A stretch of 64,000 nucleotides of DNA from Solicoccozyma terricola (Eukaryota; Basidiomycota; Tremellomycetes; Filobasidiales; Piskurozymaceae): the NCBI GenBank assembly GCA_001600875.1, contig BCLD01000011.1, positions 459,497-523,496 on the forward strand, in the 5' to 3' direction. The notes below the pieces were generated by a model. The model was not told the origin of the DNA, did no database searches, and saw only the letters and a program-made list of their open reading frames with translations. How positions within the stretch are numbered: the first letter of the stretch is position 1; every line of letters starts with the position of its first letter. Both the position numbers and the translations under genes were made by a program. Positions 1-15,537 of the stretch are shown in pieces.

Positions 1-2017
1 TACGCCGAGATTGGAAGACGATAAAGAGAAGAAGGGGTTGGGGAGCGGGAATCCGTGTGAACCGGTTTGGAAAGAGGAGGTGGCGTTGTGAGTGGGGCTT
101 CACACGCAGGGTTTGATTCGTTAATCTCATCCACGTAAAAACTTCCCTCGTTAACAGCGATCTGACATCGCCAAATTCGATGATATATGTGACCGTCTAC
201 GATCGATCACAGGACGGTGAAGGTTTCCTCGGGATGAAGGAGATCAAGCCGGTGCTGAAGGATGGCGTGACGATCGATAATTGGTTTGCGTGAGTGTCGC
301 AGCTTGGAGCATGTCCACAGTATAGTCGGCTGATCGTAAACTTTGATGTGGTAAAGTCTGTCTCCCCGCGGAGAGGAGCGAGTCTCGGGCGAGATCTGGC
401 TGCAGATTAGTTACGATGCGCGGAAGGTGAGGCGATGGTGGGGCGACGTTGTCTGCCACTCTCTTCTCACACAACCATCGCCTTCGTAGAGCAAACAACA
501 TCTTACTCCAAAGGACTTTGACATCATGAAGCTCATCGGGCGAGGAACTTTTGGCCGTGTTTACCAAGTCCGAAAACGTGATACCAAGCGAATCTACGCC
601 ATGAAGATGTTGTCCAAAAAGGACATTGTTGCGAAGAAGGAGATCGCGCACACTATCGGCGAACGAAAGATTCTCCAGCGTTCATTGGAGTGTCCATTCC
701 TTGTCGGGCTCAAGTTTTCTTTCCAGACGGAGGATTTCTTGTTCTTCATCACGGATTACAAGAGTGGTGGAGAACTGTTCTGGCATCTACAAAAGGAAGG
801 CAGATTCACGGAGCAGAGAGCAAAGTTTTATATCGCTGAATTAGTGCTGGCACTTGAACACCTGCACAAGTATGACATTGTGTATCGGTAAGTGCGGCCG
901 GGTAGCTTGTTTCTGTGTCTATGCATTCATGCTGACACCTTTCCTTCTATAGCGACCTCAAACCTGAAAACATCCTTCTCGACGCCACCGGCCACATCGC
1001 TCTTTGCGACTTTGGCTTGTCCAAACCTGATCTAGGCAACGATGAGCTCACCAACACCTTCTGTGGAACGACCGAATATCTGGCTCCTGAAGTATTGCTG
1101 GACGACCATGGTTACTCCAAGCTGGTCGATTTCTGGAGTCTTGGTGTTCTTCTGTTCGAGATGTGCTGTGGATGGAGTCCATTCTACTCTGAAGATGTGC
1201 AGCAGATGTACAAGAACATTTGTTTCGGGAAGATCAGGTTCCCCAGGGGTGTGATCAACGAGGACGGCAAGCAGTTCGTCAAGGGGGTGAGTAGTGTCAA
1301 TCGTGCCTCTCAATTGTAGTGTTTAGCTGACCGACTTGTTGTATCACAGCTTCTCAACCGTAACCCCAAACACCGCCTAGGAGCAGAACGTGACGCCGCA
1401 GAGCTTAAAGAGCATCCTTTCTTCAAGAACATCGACTGGCGACTCTTGGCGATGAAACAAGTGACGCCTCCATTCAAACCTGTCGTCGAATCGGATGAGA
1501 GTGTTGCAAACTTTGACCCCTTGTTCACTTCCTCGGATCTTCGGGACGTACCGTTCGATTGGAGCCAGGATGATTCTCATGGCGCACAATCATTGGGACA
1601 CTCATATAATGGCCCGGGCGGTGGTATTCCCACGGATAGAAACGGAGTGCCCGTCTCCAGTGGAGAGGGTGCAATGAACATCAAGCCGAATCGTCCACCT
1701 GTCCATCCTATGGGAACCCCATTGACTTCTAGTGTGCAAGAGAACTTTAGAGGGTTTACGTATACGGGAGAGTCGATGCTCGTGAGTTCTTTGGCAGACG
1801 CCGATTGGGGCAAACTTGGGACATCCGCATGACACTTCGTTTGTCTGTTGCCACCGCACAGCCCGGGTCCGTTGGCGCTCTTCGCATCGATGACGACGAC
1901 GACGACGATGACGAATACGACTCGGAAGCCGTGTACGAGGATTACGACGAGATGGATGTGGGAGAGGAATCGGGTTCACGGACGAGAAGACAGAGCGACG
2001 TGGAGATGGATGGTTGA
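1..2017 (+). CDS. SCH9: AGC protein kinase Sch9, C2 plus kinase domains (5' end missing)
   Basis: Nutrient-responsive Ser/Thr kinase of the AGC group, the fungal S6K/Akt counterpart that acts downstream of TORC1. The gene starts before the window. Visible exons join in phase: 2-87, 158-289, 357-426, 490-887, 953-1286, 1350-1781, 1862-2017 (535 residues). The first three exons encode the end of a C2 domain (VYDRSQDGEGFLG, then GEIWLQISYDARK). The kinase domain follows with the GRGTFG glycine loop, HRDLKPEN-type catalytic loop (YRDLKPEN), DFGLSK, the activation-loop TFCGTTEYLAPE and the Sch9-typical LLNRNPKHRLGA. The AGC C-tail has a hydrophobic motif GFTYTGES. A last intron (1782-1861) leads to an acidic tail with eight Asp in a row; without that splice the frame would stop near 1832. 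The family call is very secure; the last exon is somewhat less so. Confidence 0.93.
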
Positions 2018-2174
2018 TTCGTGAGAGGAATCATGAGCGACGGGTAGGGAGACATACCATCGACATGGACACTCCAAAGCCAAAGGAAATGCACAACTCA
2101 TCACAAAGCACAGAGAAGAAGAAGAGAACGAGGAAAGTGAATTATTGGTGGGCGATCTGTTGCAGAGGAAAGCC

Positions 2175-2222
2175 GGGGGGGGGGGGGGGCGGGTGGGGGG
2201 GGAAGGGGGGGGGGGGGGGGGG
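2175..2222. repeat. Interrupted poly-G tract
   Basis: Runs of 15, 8 and 18 G separated by short interruptions lie in the 455-bp gap between the SCH9 stop and the aminopeptidase start. They could form a G-quadruplex on the plus strand. The rest of the gap holds the SCH9 3' UTR and the promoter of the next gene; no other gene is seen in it. Confidence 0.9.
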
Positions 2223-2472
2223 CCGAGATGGAGTCTCGAGTCTCGCAAGGTCCCTTCTTGGTCCTGGTCCTCGGAATGAGAACCGACCCTGCCTGTATCA
2301 ATAGCCAGTTGCTTCTCCAATATACCTATAATGAGCCAGAGGACACCGCGAGGGGGTTGTGATGGCGGAGATGACCGACAGCGGTTTCGTGCTCATGAGC
2401 GTCTGTGAGGACTGTCCATCACCACCATCCCTCATCGCTCGCATGCAGATCCACACTCAGGCCATCCCAACA

Positions 2473-4608
2473 ATGGCTCCTTCCATCCCCAACGCTGCTT
2501 CCTCCTTCCTCTCCTTTGTCAACGCATCACCGACTCCATTCCATGTCGTCCATACCGCAACCAAGCTCTTGTCCCAGGCTGGCTTCGTCAAGCTTTCAGA
2601 AAAGGATGACTTTGCAGCAAAGTTCGAGAATGGAGAGCTTGTCAAGGGCGGGAAGTACTACTACACGAGGTAGGTGTGAGAGCGAGCTGTAGCTGCCGTC
2701 GCGGAACACTTAGTCTGACGGTACTGACGGTACTGACGGTACTGACGGTACTGGCGGTACTGCATCCCACAGGAACCAGTCCTCCATCTTAGCCTTCACT
2801 ATTCCTCACAAGGCCTCAGCGACCACCGGTGTATCAGTCGTCGGCGGACACACAGACTCTCCCGTCCTCAAGCTTAGACCTATCTCCAAGAAACAAAAGT
2901 CTGGTTACCTATTGACAGCAGTAGAGCTATATGGTGGGGGCATCTGGGCGAGTTGGTGAGTGCACCCAACCTCCTTGCAATGTCCTATATACCTAACGAT
3001 TTCAATGAGAATCAGGTTCGATCGGGACCTCTCCATTGCTGGGAGAGTCATCGTCAGCTCCAAGGAAGATGCGGGATTCGTTTCAAAACTGATCAAGATC
3101 GATCGTCCACTTTTGCGGATCCCGACCTTGGGTGAGTGAGAGCGCAGGGAGTGTGGTGTTCGATAGCGCTGATCCAACGACCGAAATGCGATGTTTATAT
3201 CTTAGCTATTCACCTCGATAGGACCATCAATGATGCTTTCAAATTCAACAAGGAGACTGAATTCAACGTGATTTCCTCTTGATGCTTCCATGATTGCGCA
3301 TGTCGCTGATCCTTTCTTTAATCCCCCGCTCAGCCGATCCTCGGATTGGTAGAAAAGTCTCTGAACACTGTGGCTTCTTCCGCCGAAGCAAAGACTTCAG
3401 AACAGACTTCCGGCGTCAATGCCTTTGTTTCTGATCCAATGACGCAACGACACCACTCTGTGTTATTAGAGGCGATCGCTGGTGAATTGCAGTGCGATGT
3501 CGAGGATATTCACGATTTCGAGCTGTGAGTTCTATCTTGATACGAATATAAACGAATATCATGGCTCATGGTAAACGGACACAGGTCTTTGTATGATACT
3601 CAACCATCTCAGGTCATGGGCATCAACAACGAATTCATCTCCAGCCCACGTCTCGATAATCAAATGACCTGGTGAGTTATTTCTGTTCCTCCCATTCCGG
3701 TACATCCTGTGCTTATTGATTGCCTTACAAAAATGAAACGGTAGCTTTTGCGCTATCTCAGCGATTTGCAACGCCAGTGGATCGGACGAGTTACTTTCAC
3801 AAGCAGATGGTGAAGAGAATGTCCGCGTAGTTGTCCTTTTCGACAATGTGAGTTATATGGTTCATCACCGCCAGGGTTCCCTTTTCTGATCCAGGCTTTC
3901 GCACGCAGGAAGAGATAGGCTCGCTCAGTCACCACGGAGCAGATAGCGACATGTTGCCCTCCTTTATCGAGAGAATCGCTGGTTTGGACGGCTTGATACC
4001 GGTAGATCATGCCAGGCTGCTGTTGAATTCTTTCGTAAGTACGACTAATCAGCAATTTGCGCTCTCATCAAATTACAAGCTGATCTAGTGGCTCCCTCTG
4101 GCAGCTCATCTCGTCTGATATGGGCCATGCACTGAATCCCAACTACGAGTCTCGGTACGAAGACAACCATCGACCAGCCATGAACGGCGGTATCGTGATC
4201 AAGACGAATGCCAACCAACGATACACCTCTACTGCTGCCACGACGTTCCTCCTCCGTCGAATCGCTCATCAAGCTGGAGTTCCGACTCAGGAGTTTGAGA
4301 TTCGCAACGACTCGTCATGCGGTAGCACGATCGGTCCGATGTTGTCCGCCAAGGGGTTGAGAACTGTGGATATTGGGCTGGCGCAGTTGAGTATGCATAG
4401 CATCAGGGAGATGTGCGGATCAAAGGTGAGTCTGAATGTGGGGGGAAAGGGGAGGGGGGAGCGGGGGAGGGGGCAGGCGGGAACAATGGAGCGGGAACTC
4501 GCCCAGCTGACCATGCGCGGCCTACAGGATCCTGAATACATGACCCGGTTGTTTGAAGCGTACTTTGCTGGATTTGGCAAGCTGGATAGGGCATTGCAGG
4601 TGGACTAG
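2473..4608 (+). CDS. APE4: Aspartyl aminopeptidase, M18 family (Ape4/DNPEP)
   Basis: Zinc metallo-aminopeptidase that removes N-terminal Asp/Glu from peptides; in yeast it is cytosolic and carried to the vacuole under starvation. Ten exons join in phase to 488 residues, the usual family length: 2473-2669, 2773-2955, 3016-3131, 3206-3267, 3334-3524, 3585-3671, 3745-3847, 3909-4034, 4105-4425, 4528-4608. M18 signatures are all present: GGHTDSP (metal His and Asp), the HLDR segment, SPRLDNQ, FDNEEIGS (catalytic and metal Glu), SSDMGHALNPNY and the late NDSSCGSTIGP. The start at 2473 (context ACAATGG) begins the conserved region; an in-frame ATG lies further upstream. Intron 9 (4426-4527) is a multiple of three and has no stop, so its retention would still give an open frame. 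Intron 1 carries a 9-bp tandem repeat. Confidence 0.95.
2717..2761. repeat. 9-bp tandem repeat, five copies
   Basis: Unit GACGGTACT, the last copy with one mismatch (GGCGGTACT). It lies wholly inside intron 1 of the aminopeptidase gene, so length changes would not alter the protein. Confidence 0.9.
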
Positions 4609-4665
4609 ATGACTAGTTATATGGGATGGATATATATATGTGTGGTCCCCTTGATGATATCCTGT

Positions 4666-4671
4666 CACGTG
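4666..4671. promoter_or_regulatory. CACGTG palindrome upstream of the KDM4-like gene
   Basis: TCACGTGA, 311 bp before the demethylase ATG and 58 bp after the aminopeptidase stop. This is the core recognised by bHLH factors of Cbf1/USF type. It is the only clear element I see in the 373-bp gap 4609-4981. Confidence 0.4.
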
Positions 4672-4981
4672 ATTCGCCACCCGCGCGCCCACGGCGATTG
4701 TTGCCGAGAGTCATGGAGATTCAAACGAGTGAATTGCTGTACATCATCCCCCACATCACCATACCACAGCAGTGGACACCATACAGTGCAGGTGGCCAGT
4801 CAAGCATCTGTGTCAGCGCTGCTAGCTTCGCTCGGGGCATTCACTCATTCGCCGCGGTCAAAGGAACATCCAGTCAACCATCATTCAGTCCCTCAGCGAT
4901 CTATTCAAACTCAGCCGATACGAGTATCTTTCTCAGCTACCCTATCACTCCAGCAATCGTCTACGGTCCCAATCTCCCATA

Positions 4982-8695
<3,714 letters not shown>

Positions 8696-8868
8696 TGCAT
8701 TTGGCTGGTTATTCACTTTCGATCGGCGTCGTTGTATAAGAACTTTTAGGTCTGCCTGAATTACGTTTGTAACAACATCCGATTCGGCAAATTCTATATC
8801 ATCATCTGTCAACAGATTCTCAGGATCGGAAGACGCAAGAATGCTATTATTGCTATTACGATGACCTG

Positions 8869-10766
8869 TCATGCAAGAGAGAGCGCACCGAGCGCGACAG
8901 CCACGCCTGCCGCAGCTAATCCCATGATGTTCGACCCCAAGCCGATCAAGCCGTACTTACGACCAGCGGAGCTGGACTTTGAGGTTGAAGTTGGGGATGT
9001 AGTAACCGATACACCCGCAGAGGTCGTCGAGGTCGCAGCCGTACTGGAGGATGAGCTGGTAGTACTGCTGCTGCCGCTTGAAAGGGTTGTGTCGATGGAG
9101 TTTGATGTACCGAAAACATTAATGTAGTTGATCTCGAACTATGCCAGAATCAACTTTGTCAGCCATCTAGCTTGCAGCAGAATATCAGCTTGAGGCCACT
9201 CACGTAGGCCTCATTGTAGTTGGTGCTGTTGAGAACGTAGGTGGTGTAGCAGGTCTGTCCCGCAGCCATTTGACCGCAGGTCTCTAATAGCAGAGGCGTT
9301 TGACCAGCCCAATCTCCACAAAGCTGGGTCGTTTAATAAAGGAACGGATTCAGCTCTGACTGCTGAAAATGCGTGCGTTTGAGGACCAGAACTCACGGTG
9401 ATGTCCAGGATCATCTGCTGGCTGCCGAAGAACTCGGCGATGTTGCAAGTGGAAGAACTGTAACTGGCAGTCGGTGTACCCAATGAAGCTGTGTCGATGG
9501 TTTGCGCATCAGCCGTCAACGCGGCTGGGACCGAGGGACGGCTGTAGAACCAGATGGTGATCCCGGTTTCCTTTAGCGATGCATGTCTGTTGTCAGTCTA
9601 TGGTGCAGAGATTCCTTCAACTCCATATTAGTTCACCTCAAATGCCATGATGTACACCCCACCTCCGGCAGCAGCGAATGCCGCGCCAGCGCTTGCAGGA
9701 TTCTGGTCCATCACAGTGCAACCACTGCCAAAGTTCTGGGTTTGGTCACAGGTTTTCGTGCCGTACGCTCCAAGGGGTGTTCCGAGGGTGGTGTTGACAG
9801 TAGGAGTGCATCTGGAAACGCAGCACGATGAGAACGTGTGACGAGATACGGGAAACACTCCACCCTCACCCCGGAATCGTGTGCAAAGCGTATTGGTTTT
9901 CCACTTGCAGGTTAATGGTCTCGATTATGTCAATCTCGCCACCTTGGTACCAGTTTGGACCTTGAGTCCACCCTGTTCATGGTAATATAAACGTCAGCGA
10001 CTTGAACTGGCATCCAGCAATGGATAAGACCTACAAGCTGGCCAAACTGTACAAATCAGATCACGGGAAGAGTCAGCCCCCACTCAGGAAAGTCACAAAG
10101 CAGCGCAGCGAAAATATCTTACCGGAACATCCGTATGGCAAGCTGGGTTGCCAAACAGCACAGAAGTGAGTATCGTATCTTCATCGTCTTTACCAACGTC
10201 CCGCACTCACTGAGTCGCATCCATGACCATGACTGTCCCTGGCTTGTACCAATCATTTGACTTGAGCTTCACACTGTTCCGCTTTTCATTATACGGGACG
10301 GTGGTAGCTGTTGGAAATTGTCAGTGTTCATTCCCTGAGGAGCGGAGGACTATCATGACATACTGTTGTCTACCTTGATGATGGCTCGTCCATTCGCGTC
10401 CACATAGGAGAGGGAAGAGTTGGTCACCCAAAAGACATCTCCGTTGGCTTTGCGAATGGGGAGAAACAGAATCAGCTTTGTGATACTGGAATTGAGCGAG
10501 CGACATATGTATTCAGCCATATCGGATGGGCATGGACACACCAGAGATGTGACATACATATCCACATGCCATCCAGCAGGTTACACGACGTGCAGACGAC
10601 TTGGCAGAGACTCACTGGTGTTGTCATAGCCGCCAAAGTACGAGAAGCCATCGAAGAAAGTACTACCTGCATGCGAATTGATGATGTTATACGTCGTCGC
10701 AGAGACAGGCGAGATGGCGCTGGTGAGCGTGGTTGCGATGAGTGTGGAAAGGATGATGGCGGCCAT
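8869..10766 (-). CDS. Secreted glycoside hydrolase family 16 glucanase, probably GPI-anchored
   Basis: Likely endo-1,3(4)-beta-glucanase or cell-wall remodelling enzyme. Ten exons join in phase to 401 residues: 10766-10616, 10447-10364, 10307-10211, 10142-10123, 10046-10035, 9972-9870, 9811-9637, 9570-9397, 9323-9204, 9138-8869. A signal peptide (MAAIILSTLIATTLTSA) precedes a GH16 domain with FFDGFSYF, PYGCSVWPAWW and GGEIDIIE, where E134 and E139 are the expected nucleophile and acid/base. The C terminus is Ser/Thr-rich and ends in a hydrophobic stretch (GLAAAGVAVALGALSLA) typical of a GPI signal. Exons 4 and 5 are only 20 and 12 nt; the 12-nt exon encodes the conserved VWPA core, which is strong support for it. 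The 3' end is convergent with the demethylase, 173 bp away. Confidence 0.93.
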
Positions 10767-11092
10767 GTTGCGAGGGTGTATGAGGGGAAGACTTGGACGC
10801 GAAAGCTCCTAGGACCGAGGAGGGTCGGTGGATCTGAGTGATGCAATGCAGGTCTTGGACGTGGGAGAGACGGGGGGTGTGCAGATGATGAACCTGGCCG
10901 AGTGGTTGGTGTGTGTACGCTTGCCCTACCCGATATGGATGAGACGATGCGAATGAGAGAATGCTGTGTGGGCGATTCAATTGAAACAATAACAACGCCA
11001 CCACCTCCTCCACCTCATCATCCTCCGCCATTTTCGATTTATTTATTTCCACCTTCGGATCGGACAACACACCCCCATGGTCTCATATCACT
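10767..11092. other. Intergenic, GH16 promoter / NRDE2 3' end
   Basis: 326 bp between the GH16 start and the NRDE2 stop, both genes on the minus strand. It holds a CCACCACCTCCTCC-rich pyrimidine stretch near 11000; I see no gene in it. Confidence 0.6.
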
Positions 11093-14000
11093 CTAGTACG
11101 GCATCAGTCTCTTTCGTTCTTGCAGGAAGTCAAGTGGGTCATCTGCCGGTCCCTCCTCGTCGTCGTCCCCTTTGTCCACTTCCACATCGCTCACAGCGTC
11201 CTGAGGAGTAAAGAATTTCGCAAAGGGTACCCTCACCCGTAGGCCTCGCTCGATCATGAGGTCCGCCCAGTCCTGCAGCTCCTTTTTGGAGAAGTGCTCA
11301 CGCAGCCTAGGGGTAAACGGCAGCATATGCAGTTCTGAGGGAGTCCAACACAGCGACTTTGTGGTCAGACGACGCAAGCGATCCGGAGCGGAGTCATCGG
11401 CACCACTCACCTTTACAAGCACTAAGCTCCCCTACAGCTCGATAGCACAGCGCCTTTGCTTGGTGAAAACGCCTCTGAGTAATCTCAAAGTCGATGTACA
11501 GCGTCCAGAAGGTAAGGGAGCGGCGTGCTCTGCACATACACTTGATAATCAGCACCACGTATCAACCAACCAATCTCTCACTCAAAGCACCCACTTGGCG
11601 GACTCTACCCCTTTTAAAAACACGCTCCTGACTCTCTCCGCACCACCTCCATGCTCGTCCCAAAACGTCGGGGCAGCCATCTGAGCTTCGGCCCATGCGG
11701 CCCATGAGAACGTTATCAAACTAGCCGACTCCTTCAACAGTTTCTCGTGTAACAGCTTGTGCACCCGTCCGAACACCCGACCATTTGCCTCTCCGAAGAG
11801 ATACAGCGAAAGGAACATCGTGTTGTTCGGAAACAGGTCGATAGCTTCCTCCAGGAAGGAACGGACGAGTGTTGCTCGAGTTGCATGACGGCGGGTGTGG
11901 TGGAAGATAAGGTGACATCCGACTTGATAAGCCTCTTCGCACGCGGGGGATGATGGATGGATTTGGGCGAGGTAGTCGTGGAGATAGACTATAGCATCGT
12001 CGATACGACAGGCATTGATGAGATAGATGAAGAGGAGGTTGAGCTTCAATTGAGGAACAGGCAATTCTCCAGATATTTCCAGTGCAGTCTGCGGACAATT
12101 CCACGACTGTTAGAACAGGGGCAACTCTTCTTTGCAACACCACAGTCACTCACACGACGTGCCCGGAGGATGGCTGGTGCCGACGGTGACGGTGGTCCGT
12201 CTGTTTCGAGGAACGGAGCTGTGGAAGCAAAGATCATAAATATAACCTTCTGCTGGAGAGATTCTTCTTCACACCTACTCAAATCTCCGATTTCCGTGGA
12301 AAACGCCGCCACAGTTACAGCCAAGCTCGCCCTATCGTTCCCCTGCATCCATTCCATCTCAGCCCAATCGGCAAAGAGCTCAACGGGAGCATGCGAGTCG
12401 TCCGCCATTCGGTCAGCCGACAGGCAGGTAATGTATACCTGCCGCGCCTCGGCAGCCTTCCCCTTCTGCGAAGAAATCAGGGATGCGTAATTGGCCCACA
12501 AAAACAGGTTCTCCCGGTCGTCTGAAAGTAAAGTCTTGGCCATCTTTGCGGCACTAAGAAAGGGCACAATAGATGAGTGTCGCGATATGACCGGAGTGGC
12601 ATCAGAAATCTCACCGCTTGTGATTCTTGGACGCCGCTTCGAAAGCAAGGTAAGCGGTGGTAAATCCTGGCTCGACAATGATAGACCGAAGTGACGAAAA
12701 CACGTTTCTGAGGAAGCATGTACCGTTAGCTTCTGGACGTCAGACTCCGTGGGGATTGACGTGATTCACCCGATGAAATCATGGTCGAGATTGATTGTGT
12801 CCGGCTTCGTCAGGACATCGAACCACGCTCCCCCGCTTGGAAGGACGTTATCGTCGAGCTGGGACCAGAATCTGATAGGGCTCTGGAATGGACTGGCCTG
12901 CCATGTCGGGACCTCCTCGATTCTTGTCCAATCACCCTCATTGATTAGTCGTTCGGTTCGAGCTTTTGCTGGCCAAAACGTTCCCTGTTGAATGGTCGCA
13001 GCGCCGAAGTGGCTCGTCAAGTAAGGATCACTCGCAAATGGTGTGTTGGTTCCTGTGCCTTGAAGGGTGAATGGTAGACCAAGGAAATTCAGAGCCGCAT
13101 ATGCCATCTGTAGCTTTACGATGGGCGTAGTGATCAGGAAAAGAAAGTCCGAGATATCACTGAAGAGGACGACTCCAAACGGATCTTCGTCATCTGACAC
13201 TGCAAGATCTGAAGCCTTGGCAGTTTGCCGTGCACGAAGATCCGCGTTTGTCTCTCGTTGATACCATGATGAGTATGGGTCAGTCTGGTTTTCCGAAAAA
13301 TCCTCAACTTCCCGGTCGTCCAGGTTCACCGATTCTAAGGGAATCCCTTGCCAGCGAAGCCATCCAAGAGATCCTGTCTCCCCTATGCGAGGTGAGTCCG
13401 AGTCCCAAAATGCTTCCAGGCCCTCAAGTAGTTCAGACTGCCATGCCTTGGCATCCGCTTGAGAATTCGCAACCTTCCGCAGATGTAGGGGTTTGAAAAA
13501 GGTTCTAGAAGGCGATCAAGTCAGAAGCCGCTTTTATGATGACGATGAGTAAAACTAACAGTTCCATCATAGCTTGCATAACAGCAAGAGCTCTTTCGGA
13601 AAATCCAGCTTGTCTCAGAAATAGGCACGCTCTGAGTACAAGATAGACAAGATTCTCCTGATGTGCCTCTCCTGAGGGATTGATTCAGATTCAGTTCAAC
13701 CTGTTCGTTGATCAATGAGCCGGCGTGCAGACGCACCTGGATAGTTCGCAAACATTGCGCTTTTCATACTGCCGATACACTCAGTGTAGATCGCGATCAC
13801 ATCCTCTACGCCACCAGCTTCACCCTCGCTTGTTTGATCATGAGAACCCAACCCGCGACCTTCTCGCCATGCCAGGTAGGCTAACCAAAGATCCATATAT
13901 TGACGCTCGTCCCGCTCGTCAGCGTCCCCTACTTGATCAAGTAGCCACCGCCAACGTGCAGTGATCTTCGCTGATGGCCATACATCTTCTGCGATGCGCA

Positions 14001-15324
14001 TGTATTCGAGTTGAAGCTTCGAAGACAAGCGGTTTCGAGGTGACGCTTTGAGCGCCCTCTCGAGAATGGACATGGAGACCTCAGCAAAGCCTCGCTTGGA
14101 GGAGGCCTGCATCTCAGCTGAAACAGCTGTCGCAGACCGGCCGACATCCTTCGTATGGAGTAGCTGTGACTGCAGACCAGAGTATTCGATCCATCGGTCG
14201 ACGTCGTCCGGCTGCTCCTCAAGATGTCTTTCCAGCGAGATAGTTCGTTGACGCAGCAGCTGGTCGGGCGAGTCCTCGACTGACTCCTCGTCGCTAGTCT
14301 CATGGGAGCTAGATTCTCCCACGCTCTCATCATCACTCGCGTCTTCACCTCGTGGTCGACTGAGAATATCAGCGTTAGACACGCCGTCGATTGCTCTTAG
14401 CTTTCTCGCCCTAGTAGCACGAGAGAGCGGCAGGAAGTCTGCTTGATCTGCAATGAGACCGTCACCTGTAGTTTCGACTGCCACGCGTTTCGCAGGTCCC
14501 TGAAGGATGTACGGAGATTGCTTGGATATGCGCCCAGAGGATCTCTGCCCGACGACAGGATGCAAATGCTGATTAGCAGCTCATCATGGAACCCCTGCTG
14601 TTGACAGACTCACAGAAAACTCTGACCTATCTGCTATTACCAAGCCTTTACCGACCCGATTGTTTTCGCGCTCCAGTCGCATGCCAGCATGGAGACCTAG
14701 AATGATACCGACTGATAGTAGATCTATTCAGTCAGCCTTCCAATTGTGCAAGAAACCTTGATGTGAATGCTCACAGCCTCGAACATTGTAGCGAGGGACA
14801 TTCGCTGCGTATAGACTGCCGTAACGTAGGTTATTTTGGTCACCTCGAGTGTCCGTATACCAGTCAGAGGAAGAGACAGTTGGCGTCGTTTCTTGCAGCT
14901 GAAATTGCACATCGGATTGCGACAAATGTGAACAGGGGCAAAAACGAGAAATTCGGACTGTGCTCACCCCTGACTGCACAGACGGACGAGAACTCCTCTG
15001 TCGGTCTCGCCTTTCTACCTTGGACGATGACTCTCTCCGGATGTCTTCATCACGGTATTTAGATTTGTTGCTCTGATGGCGAGTCGATTGATCTGTGGAG
15101 CGTTCACTACTCTTGCGTCGCTTGCGCTCCCGTCCATCCTCGTAGTCCCTCGCATGCTTCCTGCCTTTGAGTTCGTCCTTACGAGTAGTCGCATGGGTAG
15201 ATCGACTCGCCGGAAAGCTATCAAATGAAGGCGCTGCTTGGACGTCTGAAGTGACGGAAGATCTCTGATCCACCTTCGCCTTGGGTCTCTCCGGAAAGCT
15301 GGAAAAGCTTGGGGTGCTCGTCAT
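11093..15324 (-). CDS. NRDE2: NRDE2 family nuclear RNA-surveillance protein
   Basis: NRDE-2/Nrl1 proteins are nuclear, bind the Mtr4 exosome helicase or spliceosome, and act in RNA surveillance, splicing of poor introns and small-RNA silencing. Eleven exons join in phase to 1196 residues: 15324-14968, 14898-14775, 14696-14614, 14568-13737, 13671-13560, 13504-12770, 12707-12615, 12553-12154, 12088-11595, 11529-11411, 11334-11093. The N terminus has the diagnostic SFSSFPERPK, an Arg/Lys/Ser-rich tract, then WYTDTRGD and YGSLYAANVPRY. The NRDE-2 core has the half-TPR helices (DDVDRWIEYSGLQ; AHQENLVYLVLRAC; EDPFGVVLFSDI), and later repeats run to the C terminus (FWTLYIDFE, HFSKKELQDWADLMIERG). 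An in-frame upstream ATG at 15435 is possible; 15324 was chosen because it opens the conserved motif. Confidence 0.92.
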
Positions 15325-15437
15325 GACATCGAAGTCTCGACGGGGACTGTCCGTTGAATAGAAGAAGATACCGCCGTAGATTATTGACTGACTGATGTGT
15401 GTGTTTGTGACTACCTCGTCGATGTTGAACCTCATGT

Positions 15438-15443
15438 CACGTG
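15438..15443. promoter_or_regulatory. CACGTG palindrome upstream of NRDE2
   Basis: GTCACGTGATC, 114 bp upstream of the chosen NRDE2 ATG and just beyond the RGS stop codon side (95 bp from it). If the longer NRDE2 start at 15435 were used, the element would abut the start codon, which is a further argument for the shorter start. Confidence 0.4.
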
Positions 15444-15537
15444 ATCATAGTACAAATAATAGTAATCCTGTAAACCCTGTAAACCAGCTGTAGTTCTCTG
15501 TCGCCCTCTCTCCGAGTCAAAAGGCAGCAAGGGCCCC

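Noticed and set aside
11721..12149. 142-codon minus-strand frame
   Set aside because: Off-frame shadow of NRDE2 exon 9.
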